64,000 nucleotides of DNA. It comes from Paraburkholderia madseniana. Lineage in GTDB: Bacteria > Pseudomonadota > Gammaproteobacteria > Burkholderiales > Burkholderiaceae. The notes beneath the pieces are model-generated. The model did not search any database. It was given only the letters and a program-made list of their open reading frames with translations, and was not told where the DNA came from. A program made the position numbers and the translations under genes. The stretch spans positions 1 to 64,000 of the forward strand of contig NZ_VOSW01000015.1 of the NCBI RefSeq assembly GCF_009690905.1, written 5' to 3'. Below, in pieces: positions 27,205 to 35,541 of the stretch (within the stretch, counting starts at the first letter, position 1; every line of letters starts with the position of its first letter).

Positions 27205-28296
27205 ATGAGAGAAATTTTCGAATCCACCATCGAGCGCCTGCTCGGCGACATCGTCACTCCCGAGGTACTACGCGACAGTGAAGCCGGCGCGTGGCCGGCG
27301 TCTTTGTGGAGTGCCATCGAAGAATCCGGTTTTGCCGTAGCGGCTGCTTCCGAAGCACAAGGTGGCGCTGGCGCGAGCTGGGCCGACCTGTTCGTCGTAG
27401 TGCGCGCGGCAGGCCGCCACAACCTGCCCTTACCGCTCGCCGAAACGCTGTTGGCCAATGCGCTGCTTGGCGAATGCGGGCTTGAAGCAATCAACGCACC
27501 GCTCGGCATCGCGGGTGGCGGCTCAGTGACGCTACAACAGGGACGCGTGAGCGGCACGCTGCTGGACGTGCCCTGGGGCCGTCACGTTGGCCACGTGGTT
27601 GCGATCACCGCGGGCAAGGAGCCGACCCTGGTGCTGCTCGACGCGGCCGATGCACAGGCGACATTGCGCCTGAACACGGCGGGCGAACCGCGCGACGATC
27701 TGCATTTCGAACGCGCCGCCTGCGTGAGCTGCGTGCCCTTGGCCGCCGATCTGCAAGCCGACGCGCTGCAGCTGGGCGCGGCGATGCTGCGCAGCGCGCA
27801 GATCGCGGGCGCCTTGCAGGCGGTGCTCGACCTGACGATTCTCTATGCCACCGAACGCGTGCAGTTCGGCAAGCCAATCGGCGCATTCCAGGCGCTGCAG
27901 CAGCAAATCGCGGTGCTTTCCGAGCATGCCGCGGCAGCAGCAGTAGCCGCCGAGTGCGCGCTCAGCGCATCGCTCGACGGTGCCGGTGGCTTCGCCGCGC
28001 TGCCGATCGCCGCAGCGAAAGTGTGCAGCGCCGAGGCGGCGAGCTTCGCGGCGGCAGCGGCACATACGGTGCATGGCGCGATCGGCTTCACCCATGAACA
28101 TGCGCTGCATCACTCGACGCGGCGGCTGTGGTCATGGCGCAGCGAATTCGGCAACGCAACCGTGTGGGCGCAACGGCTGGGCGCCGCCGTGTGTACGGCC
28201 GGCTCGCCCGGATTGTGGCCGGCGCTGACCGCGGGGCGCCTCGCGCCGCTCGAGCGGCCCGCCGCGGCGGTGCAATGGCAGGGAGTCGCGGCATGA
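27205..28296 (+). CDS. Acyl-CoA dehydrogenase-like partner subunit
   Basis: A 363-residue diverged acyl-CoA dehydrogenase. The C-terminal helical domain is recognisable (YATERVQFGKPIGAFQALQQQIA, HTVHGAIGFTHEHALHHSTRRLWSWRSEFG). The SEP flavin motif is absent, and the Glu of the AFER position is missing (AAMLRSAQIAGAL). It therefore probably completes the FAD or substrate site of the preceding subunit rather than working alone. Ala-rich composition is marked in the second half. Its TGA overlaps the next ATG (ATGA). Confidence 0.83.
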   Translation: MREIFESTIERLLGDIVTPEVLRDSEAGAWPASLWSAIEESGFAVAAASEAQGGAGASWADLFVVVRAAGRHNLPLPLAETLLANALLGECGLEAINAPLGIAGGGSVTLQQGRVSGTLLDVPWGRHVGHVVAITAGKEPTLVLLDAADAQATLRLNTAGEPRDDLHFERAACVSCVPLAADLQADALQLGAAMLRSAQIAGALQAVLDLTILYATERVQFGKPIGAFQALQQQIAVLSEHAAAAAVAAECALSASLDGAGGFAALPIAAAKVCSAEAASFAAAAAHTVHGAIGFTHEHALHHSTRRLWSWRSEFGNATVWAQRLGAAVCTAGSPGLWPALTAGRLAPLERPAAAVQWQGVAA

Positions 28297-29096
28297 GCGA
28301 AACCTTTCTCAACCTCGAACGCGACGGCGCCGTCCTGACCGCGTGGCTGAACCGTCCTGAGACGCGCAACGCACTGTCCGAACCCGCGCAAATGGATGAG
28401 CTGGTCGATCTGTGCCAGCAGGTGCGCTGCAATCGCACGATCAAAGCACTCGTATTGACCGGCACCGGCAGCGCGTTTTGCGCCGGCGGCAACGTGAAAG
28501 ACATGCGCGAGCGCGGCGGTATCTTCGCCGGTTCACCGCACGAAGTGCGCGACAGCTACCGCAATACGATCCAGCGCATCCCGCTCGCACTGTACGAGCT
28601 CGACGTGCCGGTGATCGCTGCCATCAACGGTCCGGCGATCGGCGCGGGGCTCGATCTTGCCTGCATGTGCGACATTCGCATCGCGTCGGACAAGGCGCTG
28701 TTCGCCGAGAGCTTCGTGAAAGTCGGCATCGTGCCGGGCGACGGCGGTGCATGGCTGCTGCCGCGCGTGATCGGCATGCAGCGCGCAAGCGTGATGTCGT
28801 TCACCGGCGACACGATCGATGCGGTCAAAGCGCTCGAATGGGGACTCGTAGCTGAGGTCGTCGCCGCTGACGACCTGCTCGCGCATTCCCAAACGATGGC
28901 ACAACGCATCGCGGCCAACCCGTCGCATGCCCTGCGCTTGACCAAACGGCTCTTACGCGAGGGCCAGCATATGCGGCTCGACTCCTTGCTGGAGTTGTCC
29001 GCCGCCTATCAGGCGCTCGCGCACCACACCGAAGATCATCAGGAAGCGGTCAACGCGTTTCTCGACAAACGGCCACCGCGCTACATGGACAAATGA
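28293..29096 (+). CDS. Enoyl-CoA hydratase/isomerase family protein
   Basis: A 267-residue crotonase-fold protein with CAGGNVKDM and NGPAIGAGLDLACMCDIRIAS. The two hydratase Glu positions are altered: Asp in GAGLD, and no Glu in FAESFVKVGIVPGDGG. It may be an isomerase, or a hydrolase of a CoA thioester or of a ring, rather than a plain hydratase. GGGAG precedes the ATG, which overlaps the stop of the acyl-CoA dehydrogenase-like gene, so the genes are translated together. Confidence 0.88.
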   Translation: MSETFLNLERDGAVLTAWLNRPETRNALSEPAQMDELVDLCQQVRCNRTIKALVLTGTGSAFCAGGNVKDMRERGGIFAGSPHEVRDSYRNTIQRIPLALYELDVPVIAAINGPAIGAGLDLACMCDIRIASDKALFAESFVKVGIVPGDGGAWLLPRVIGMQRASVMSFTGDTIDAVKALEWGLVAEVVAADDLLAHSQTMAQRIAANPSHALRLTKRLLREGQHMRLDSLLELSAAYQALAHHTEDHQEAVNAFLDKRPPRYMDK

Positions 29097-29171
29097 ACAC
29101 GTGGATAAGTCACGTGTAGTAGACCCAGCCCACTCCACCCAAACGCAGAGCGACAATCGCAGGACATGACC

Positions 29172-30296
29172 ATGCGGACCGTTTTCAGGGAAGACCACGA
29201 ATTATTTCGCGAGCAGGCCCGGCGCTTTATCGAAACCGAGATCGTGCCGAATCTGCACGCGTGGGAACAGGCCGGCATCGTGCCGAAATCGCTCTGGCGC
29301 AAAGCCGGCGAAATCGGTCTGCTGTGCTCGACCGTGCCCGAGGAGTATGGCGGCAGCGGCGGCGACTTCGGTCATTCCGCGGTGATGATCGAGGAACTGG
29401 CGCGCGTCAACGCCACGGCCATCGGTTTTACGACACACTCGGAAATCGTCGCGCCCTACCTCGTCGCATATGGCAGTGAAGAACAGAAACAACGCTGGCT
29501 GCCGCGCATGGCGAGCGGCGAACTGATCGGTGTGATTGCCATGAGCGAGCCGGGCATCGGCAGCGATCTGCGGTCGATGCGCACCGGCGCACGCCGGGAA
29601 GGCGACCACTACGTGATCAACGGACAGAAGACGTTCATCACCAACGGCGGCAACGCCGGCCTGATCGTCACGGCCACCAAGCTCGATCCGCAATCGCGCG
29701 ATCTCACACTGATCTGCGTCGAAGAAGACACCGAAGGTTTTTCCAAAGGCAAGCTGCTGGAGAAGATCGGACTGAAAGGACAGGACACGTCGGAACTCTT
29801 TTTCGATAACGTGCGCGTGCCGGCCGGCAACCGGCTCGGTGAGGAAAACAAGGGCTTCGGCTACCTGACCCATCAGCTCGCATGGGAACGCACCATCATC
29901 GGGATTCGCGCGGCGACCTCGATCGAGGCCTTGCTCGAGGAAACCATCCAGTACACCCGCGACCGGCGCGTATTCGGCAAACCCGTGTTCGACTTTCAGA
30001 ACACACGCTTCAAGCTGGCTGAAGTCAAGGCGCAAGCCACCATGCTGCGCGCCTTCGTCGACGATTGCCTCGGCCGCGCGATGCGCGGCGAACTGACCGC
30101 CGAAGTCGGCGCGATGTGCAAACTGGTCGGGTCCGAATTGCAAGGCAAGCTGCTCGACGAAATGCTGCAATTGCACGGCGGATACGGCTATATGAGCGAG
30201 TACCGGATCGGCAAGGCATGGGTGGATGCGCGGGTGGCGCGAATTTACGGTGGCACTTCGGAAATCATGAAGGAAATCATCAGCCGGTCGCTATAG
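29172..30296 (+). CDS. Acyl-CoA dehydrogenase (LCAD/IVD-type)
   Basis: A 374-residue complete acyl-CoA dehydrogenase. It shows VIAMSEPGIGSDL, FITNGG, and RIYGGTSEIMKEIISRSL at the C-terminus, where Gly replaces the Glu of medium-chain enzymes. The base is then Glu239 in LAWERTI, as in long-chain and isovaleryl-CoA dehydrogenases. ATG 29172 is seven bases after AGGA; ATG 29166 is too close to it. It is a homomeric enzyme distinct from the pair at 26-28 kb, so two different dehydrogenation steps are likely. Confidence 0.92.
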   Translation: MRTVFREDHELFREQARRFIETEIVPNLHAWEQAGIVPKSLWRKAGEIGLLCSTVPEEYGGSGGDFGHSAVMIEELARVNATAIGFTTHSEIVAPYLVAYGSEEQKQRWLPRMASGELIGVIAMSEPGIGSDLRSMRTGARREGDHYVINGQKTFITNGGNAGLIVTATKLDPQSRDLTLICVEEDTEGFSKGKLLEKIGLKGQDTSELFFDNVRVPAGNRLGEENKGFGYLTHQLAWERTIIGIRAATSIEALLEETIQYTRDRRVFGKPVFDFQNTRFKLAEVKAQATMLRAFVDDCLGRAMRGELTAEVGAMCKLVGSELQGKLLDEMLQLHGGYGYMSEYRIGKAWVDARVARIYGGTSEIMKEIISRSL

Positions 30297-30372
30297 GACT
30301 GCCATTCACGTTGCACACAGACCCGCGCGAATCGAAGACCGGCGCTTCAACCACGCTATACAGGAGACGACC

Positions 30373-30696
30373 ATGCCCAAACTCTCATACATCACGCACG
30401 ACGGCTCGCGCACCGACGTCGACACGGCCGTTGGCGCGACGGTGATGCAAAGCGCGCTCGAACGCAACATCGCCGGGATCAGCGGCGACTGTGGCGGCGC
30501 GTGCCAATGCTGCACCTGCCACGTGTTTGTCGAAGAAGCGTGGCAAGACAGATTGCCGCCTATCGACGATATGGAAGACGCGATGCTCGACAGCACGGCC
30601 GAGCCGCGCCGTGTCAATAGCCGGTTGTCATGCATGCTGACCATGACTCAGGAACTCGACGGTCTCGTCGTCCATCTTCCCGCCTCGCAGATCTGA
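30373..30696 (+). CDS. 2Fe-2S ferredoxin (putidaredoxin/adrenodoxin type)
   Basis: A 107-residue ferredoxin with DCGGACQCCTCHVFV and SRLSCML. Cluster ligands are Cys40, Cys46, Cys49 and Cys87; two extra cysteines (44 and 47) lie inside the loop. This class donates electrons to bacterial P450s, and the next gene, convergent across a terminator, is a P450. No ferredoxin reductase is in the window, so reductase must come from elsewhere. AGGAGA precedes the ATG. Confidence 0.92.
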   Translation: MPKLSYITHDGSRTDVDTAVGATVMQSALERNIAGISGDCGGACQCCTCHVFVEEAWQDRLPPIDDMEDAMLDSTAEPRRVNSRLSCMLTMTQELDGLVVHLPASQI

Positions 30697-30716
30697 GCGA
30701 AGATCGTTGTCGCAGT

Positions 30717-30744
30717 AAAAAGGCGACCTACGGGTCGCCTTTTT
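30717..30744. terminator. Bidirectional rho-independent terminator
   Basis: AAAAAGGCGACC-TACG-GGTCGCCTTTTT is a perfect 12-bp stem with a tetraloop, A-tract on one side and T-tract on the other. It separates the convergent ferredoxin and P450 genes and can stop transcription from both. Confidence 0.93.
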
Positions 30745-30767
30745 CAATCCGTCGCCAGGTTCGTTCC

Positions 30768-32045
30768 TCAATCCCAGATCACATGCAACGCGTGCGGCCC
30801 GCGCAATTGGGCGCCGACGATCTGCGGCTTCGGCATATCTGGATCGAGCCGCAGGTTCGGCAGCAGGTCGAGGATGGTATTCACCGCCACCGCGAGTTCG
30901 ACCTTGGCGATGAACTGCCCGATGCACATATGCGGACCAAAGCCGAAGCCAAACGACGGCTTGAGCTTGCGATCGATATCGAAGCTCTCGCTGTTCTCGA
31001 ACACCTCCTCATCGCGATTCGCCGACGAGACGATACATTGCACCATCGCGCCCTTCGGAATGCTGAAGCCGCCGATCTCCGTGTCCTGCGCCGCCTGGCG
31101 CACCTTGAACGTCGCAACCGGTTCGAAGCGCACGGCTTCGTCGATCGCTTTCGGCACAAGGCTGCGATCCGCACGCACCCGCTCCAGCAGTTCGGGCCGC
31201 TCCAGCAACGCCACCATCAGCGAGCCGAATGTGCGCGTGGTGGTCTCACCCGCCGCAGGCAGCAATGAGCGCACAAAAGTCGCCACCTCGTGATCATCCA
31301 GAGAACGCCCTTCGTACTCCGCGCGGATCAGCCGGCAAATCAGGTCGTCGCCTTGCGCGCCGTTCTTGCGCACTTCGGTCACTTCGAGCTTGACCGCGTC
31401 GTAGAGCGCCTGGGCGGCTTCCATCGCCGCTTTGCGCGCCTGGGCGGCTTTCTGGGCATCGACCTGCGGGCCCGCCAGAATCGCCAGCGCCCACGCAGCG
31501 TATTGCTCGATCTGTTCGGGACGGTTGTCGGGAAAACCGATCAGAGAATAGATCAAACGGATCGGGAAATGCAGGCCGAAGTTCATCAGATCGGCGCGGC
31601 GCTTCGGCACCAGTGGCTCGATATATTCGCTGCGCACGATCGGCGCCATCTTCGTCTCGCGCCAGCGATTCACCACATCCGGCATGAAGACCGGCTGCAA
31701 CAGCGAACGCGCGCGGCGATGCGCTTCGCCGTCCATGCCGGTCAGGATCAGGCCGTCGAAGAACGCACCGAGTCCTTCGGCGATAAAGCCGCTCGTGAAG
31801 TGGGTGGCATCGCGCAACACCGACATCACGTCCTTGTACTTGAACAGCGTAAACGTCGGCCGGTTCGCATCGAGGCCGGCGATGTTCGGCACGCCCAGGC
31901 GCGCCATGAAGTCTTCCGCAATCACCGGCGAATTGCGGCGCATGTCACGGTAAATCGCGTGCAGATCGACGTCGCTACCTTTGTAGTTGTCCGCGACGCC
32001 GGCGAAGGCGCTCTCGAGCGAAGTTGCTGCGGCGGGTGTGCTCAT
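30768..32045 (-). CDS. Cytochrome P450, CYP226-like candidate (DitQ/DitU type)
   Basis: A 425-residue soluble bacterial P450. The I-helix motif is AAGETT (264-269), the K-helix ExxR is EAVR (303-306), and the haem loop FGFGPHMCIGQF carries Cys374. It shares long identical stretches with the P450 at 39798 (for example FTSGFIAEGLGAFFDGLI), so the two are paralogues. In LB400 the CYP226 proteins DitQ and DitU hydroxylate dehydroabietic and abietic acid respectively; this gene should be one of them, but which cannot be decided here. GGAGA precedes the ATG at 32045; the frame upstream of it is not coding. Confidence 0.92.
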   Translation of the reverse strand: MSTPAAATSLESAFAGVADNYKGSDVDLHAIYRDMRRNSPVIAEDFMARLGVPNIAGLDANRPTFTLFKYKDVMSVLRDATHFTSGFIAEGLGAFFDGLILTGMDGEAHRRARSLLQPVFMPDVVNRWRETKMAPIVRSEYIEPLVPKRRADLMNFGLHFPIRLIYSLIGFPDNRPEQIEQYAAWALAILAGPQVDAQKAAQARKAAMEAAQALYDAVKLEVTEVRKNGAQGDDLICRLIRAEYEGRSLDDHEVATFVRSLLPAAGETTTRTFGSLMVALLERPELLERVRADRSLVPKAIDEAVRFEPVATFKVRQAAQDTEIGGFSIPKGAMVQCIVSSANRDEEVFENSESFDIDRKLKPSFGFGFGPHMCIGQFIAKVELAVAVNTILDLLPNLRLDPDMPKPQIVGAQLRGPHALHVIWD

Positions 32046-32125
32046 GCCTGTCTCCATCGTTGATATTCGGCACGCGGACTTAGGGATCAGCCTGATAACC
32101 GTTTGACCCATGGTCAGCGCATTAT

Positions 32126-32151
32126 GTTGAACAGATTTGTAGATTGTGATC
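32126..32151 (+). promoter_or_regulatory. Shared 26-bp regulon motif, copy 7
   Basis: GTTGAACA-N8-GATTGTGATC between the divergent P450 and FAD oxidoreductase genes, 80 bases from the P450 start. Confidence 0.42.
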
Positions 32152-32239
32152 CACTTAAGGAATGGAGGCAAGACAAAAGGCGCGCACTGCGATCGACGCA
32201 AACGCCCATGCACCCTGACAACAAAAAGGACGGAGACAC

Positions 32240-33886
32240 ATGGCAACAGAACAGACTTATGACGCGTTGATCGTCGGTGGCGGCCATAACGGGCTATCCG
32301 CGGGCTGCTATCTCGCCGAGGCCGGCAAGAAGGTGCTGGTGCTCGAAGCGCTCGACAAGGTGGGCGGCATGGCTTCGTCGGGCTATCTGCTGGAAGGCGC
32401 GCCACAGCACATGGTTCATCCGTGTGCGCTCGACATGATGTCGATGCGCGTGCATCCGCGCGTGCCCGCCGAATTGCAGCTCGAACGGCACGGCTTTCGC
32501 CAGATCGAACTGACGCCGGGTTACGTCTATTTGCATCCGGATGGCAGCTCGCTGGTGTTCTGGCGCGATCCGGAGAAGACCGCAGCCGAGATTCGCCGCT
32601 ATAGCCCGAAAGACGCCGACGCATTTCTCGTCTTCATCAAGGTCGTCTTCGCCTTCATCGACATGGCCGTTCCGATGATGCGCGTCGACCCGGCAGATAA
32701 AAACCTCGGCGCGAAATTCGAGGCTTTCAAGGCGGCGCTGCGCAATCGCAAGCTGAAACCCGAACTGATGGCACTGCTCACCGGCTCGGCTTATCAGGCC
32801 GCACAGGAGCATTTCGAACACCCGGTGACGATCTCCGCGATGTGTTGCCTGACCGGCCTCGCCGGTCCCATCACCGCTGACGGCAGCGGCATCTATTACG
32901 CGCTGCTCGGCTTTTTGCATCGCTTCGGCGTGGGCCGTGTGATCGGCGGCATGCAGACGCTGTCCAACGCGATGGCCGCACGGCTGCGGGAACTGGGCGG
33001 TGAAGTGATGACCTCGGCAAGCGTCGCGGAGATCATCACGGACGACCACGCGGCGCGTGGCGTACGTCTCGCCGACGGCCGCACGTTCTACGCGCATGCC
33101 GTCATCGCGAGCTGTCATCCGAAGGTCGCGCTCGATCTGGTTACGCCCGGCCGGGTCGAAAAGCGCCTGTTGACGCGCATGGCGCATGCGCCGGCCAACG
33201 CGCACGGCGCGTCGCCGCTGAAGATCGACATGGCCCTGCGCGGCCAGATATCGCTCAAGCGCTTCGAGGCGAAACGCGGCGACGGTCTCGATCTGCGCAA
33301 GACCTGCTTGCTGATCGGCACCACCGAGGCCGTGCTGGAAAACTTCCGTGCTTCGGCGCGTGGAGAAGTTCCCACCTTGCCCTATCTGACGATCACCGCG
33401 CCGAGCGCGGTCGACCCGTCACAGGCGCCTGCTGGACAGGACACGGTGTATCTTTACCCGCCTGCCATGCCGACCCAGCCACGCGAAGGCTGGGATGCGA
33501 TTCGCGAACGCGTGACGCAGCAGGTGGTCGACCAGGCGAGCGAGTATGTGGACGGTCTGAAAGAGTTCGAGATTGCGCGCCGCATGGAGGCGGCCCCCGA
33601 CTTCACGCAGCGGCTGAACACCGTCAACGGTTGCGTGGTGCATATTGACACCAGCACGATGCGCTCGAACAAATTTCGGCCTGCGTACGGGCTGGGTGGC
33701 GCGACGTTGCCGGTACGCGGTTTGTACTTCGGGGGCGCCGGCATTCATCCGGGCGGCGGCGTGAACGGCATGCCGGGCCGCATCGCCGCGCAACGCGTCC
33801 AACGCTACCTCGGCAAAGCCGAGCGGCGCGGCACAACCCAATCAAGCTTCGTGATGGCGATTCTTGCCGCGTGGGGCGTCTGCTAA
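32240..33886 (+). CDS. FAD-dependent oxidoreductase, phytoene desaturase (CrtI)-like
   Basis: A 548-residue flavoprotein with the N-terminal Rossmann motif ALIVGGGHNGLSAGCYLAEAGKKVLVLEA and the CrtI/amine-oxidase-type C-terminal motif GLYFGGAGIHPGGGVNGMPGRIAAQ. It belongs to the CrtI/PYROXD2-like group that dehydrogenates or isomerises hydrophobic ring or polyene substrates. In an abietane cluster a dehydrogenation leading to ring aromatisation would fit, but this is inference. AAAGGACGGAG lies before the ATG. Its 3' end overlaps the convergent TetR gene by 45 bases. Confidence 0.9.
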   Translation: MATEQTYDALIVGGGHNGLSAGCYLAEAGKKVLVLEALDKVGGMASSGYLLEGAPQHMVHPCALDMMSMRVHPRVPAELQLERHGFRQIELTPGYVYLHPDGSSLVFWRDPEKTAAEIRRYSPKDADAFLVFIKVVFAFIDMAVPMMRVDPADKNLGAKFEAFKAALRNRKLKPELMALLTGSAYQAAQEHFEHPVTISAMCCLTGLAGPITADGSGIYYALLGFLHRFGVGRVIGGMQTLSNAMAARLRELGGEVMTSASVAEIITDDHAARGVRLADGRTFYAHAVIASCHPKVALDLVTPGRVEKRLLTRMAHAPANAHGASPLKIDMALRGQISLKRFEAKRGDGLDLRKTCLLIGTTEAVLENFRASARGEVPTLPYLTITAPSAVDPSQAPAGQDTVYLYPPAMPTQPREGWDAIRERVTQQVVDQASEYVDGLKEFEIARRMEAAPDFTQRLNTVNGCVVHIDTSTMRSNKFRPAYGLGGATLPVRGLYFGGAGIHPGGGVNGMPGRIAAQRVQRYLGKAERRGTTQSSFVMAILAAWGVC

Positions 33887-34597
33887 AGCCGTCAAAACCG
33901 GCCGCTTCAGCGATGGCCGGTCGCCGGCAAGTAACGTGGAAAGCACGAAGTCCACCGAGAATTCACGCCATGCTGCCGCGCCCGCAGCGGACGTCGTATC
34001 GAAACCCGCGACCGCGGACACGGTGTAGTGATTGGTGAAACCGCCGGTAGTCAGCAGCGCGCACGCGGCGTAGAACATACGCGCATCCACACCGTCACGG
34101 AATTCGCCGCTCGCGGCCCCGCGCTGCAGGATACGCTCCATCTGCGCGACCAGCGCGGGCGCCAGATCGACGAACCGGTTGCGTTCGACAGGATGCGTGT
34201 GGTGCTCGTGAAACCGCAGGCTCTCTTGCGCCAGGGAGCCAAGCGTCGGGTCGAGCCGGTATTGATCGATTGCGTGTTGCAGAAAAACCCGCAATGCCTC
34301 CACCGGCGGCAGGTGATCGAGTTCGAGCGCCAGCAGATCGGCGAGCACGTCTTGCGCGGACTCGTCGAGCACGCTGGCGAACAACTGTTCCTTGCTGCTG
34401 AAATAGTGATAGACGAGCTGCTTGGTCACGCCGGCTGCCCGCGCGATATCGTCCACCCGTGCGCCCGCGAGGCCCTTCTCCGAAAACGCCAGGCGTGCCT
34501 CTTTCAGCAGACGGCTGAGCGTGGCTCGCTTTCGCGAGGGCGACGCGAGTGCCGCGGACGTGGAAGGCGCGGCGGTATCGGTAAGCGTCAAGGGCAT
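33842..34597 (-). CDS. TetR family transcriptional regulator
   Basis: A 251-residue TetR regulator. The N-terminal helix-turn-helix is ARLAFSEKGLAGARVDDIARAAGVTKQLVYHYFSSKEQLFASVL, followed by a helical ligand domain. ATG 34597 lacks a clear Shine-Dalgarno sequence; the frame runs 76 codons further upstream without coding character. It lies downstream of the luxE-luxC-SDR genes on the same strand and overlaps the end of the convergent FAD oxidoreductase. Target unknown. Confidence 0.88.
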   Translation of the reverse strand: MPLTLTDTAAPSTSAALASPSRKRATLSRLLKEARLAFSEKGLAGARVDDIARAAGVTKQLVYHYFSSKEQLFASVLDESAQDVLADLLALELDHLPPVEALRVFLQHAIDQYRLDPTLGSLAQESLRFHEHHTHPVERNRFVDLAPALVAQMERILQRGAASGEFRDGVDARMFYAACALLTTGGFTNHYTVSAVAGFDTTSAAGAAAWREFSVDFVLSTLLAGDRPSLKRPVLTALADAPRGKNRHHEA

Positions 34598-34754
34598 GGA
34601 TAGGTGGCACACGATGCAGGGGAAAACGAAGCACCGCTGGTGCAATTGAATGCGCCCTTCTCGGCGCAGTCCGCAGCGGTGTTCGGCTAATGCATTGTAG
34701 TGCTGATCGCCAGCAAAAGGCGCCTCGTTCTGACACCGCCGATCATTCTCTGCT

Positions 34755-35489
34755 TCAGAAACTTTGCGAGAGCGGCCGCACGACGATCTCGTTGACTGCA
34801 ACATGTTCCGGTTGCGCAATCGCATAGACGATAGCGTCGGCGATCACGGCCGGCGACATGGCGCCCTCGAACAGTTTTTGCGCGCGCTCGCGGAAAGCCG
34901 GCACTGTGATGCTGTCGGTGAGTTCGCTCGCGACGAGACCTGGGCAGATCGAGGTCACGCGCACCTTGCCCGCGCATTCCTGACGCAAACCCTCGCTGAT
35001 CGCACGCACCGCGAATTTGGTCGCCGAATAGACAGAGCCGCCCGGCCCCACCGTCAATCCCGCCACCGACGAAATATTGATCACATGCCCCGAGCCCTGC
35101 TCCAGCATGCCGCCAAGCACCGCGTGAATGCCATACAGCACGCCCTTGATATTCACGTCGATCATGCGGTTCCAGTCGTCCACGCAGCCTTGCGCGATCA
35201 TCGATACAGGCATGATGCCGGCATTGTTGACGAGCACGTCGACGCGGCCGAAGCGCTCGCGCGCCTTCTGCGCGAGTTGTTGCAGATCGGCTGATTGGGT
35301 GACGTCGGTCGCGGCCCACAGCACGTTGGCGTCGCCGCCGAGTTGCTCCGCCAGATGCTTCAGACGATCCGCGCGCCGTGCGGCCAGCACGAGTTTGGCG
35401 CCCTGCTGCGCCAGCCGTCTGGCAGTCGCTTCGCCGATGCCGCTGCTTGCACCGGTAATCATGATGACTTTGCCGTCTATCGAATTCAT
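34755..35489 (-). CDS. Short-chain dehydrogenase/reductase, classical
   Basis: A 244-residue classical SDR with TGASSGIGEATARRL, NNAG, NISS and YSATK, all catalytic residues present. The Arg pair after the second strand (LAARRADRL) suggests NADP(H). GAAGGA is nine bases before ATG 35489 and touches the ATG at 35498, so the former is chosen. It follows the LuxC-like reductase gene by 52 bases and may interconvert the alcohol or a ketone of the same substrate. Confidence 0.9.
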   Translation of the reverse strand: MNSIDGKVIMITGASSGIGEATARRLAQQGAKLVLAARRADRLKHLAEQLGGDANVLWAATDVTQSADLQQLAQKARERFGRVDVLVNNAGIMPVSMIAQGCVDDWNRMIDVNIKGVLYGIHAVLGGMLEQGSGHVINISSVAGLTVGPGGSVYSATKFAVRAISEGLRQECAGKVRVTSICPGLVASELTDSITVPAFRERAQKLFEGAMSPAVIADAIVYAIAQPEHVAVNEIVVRPLSQSF

Positions 35490-35541
35490 CGGTTTCATTC
35501 CTTCGTGTAAAGTTGATTGCGCAATCGCGGCGCGACCGCGC

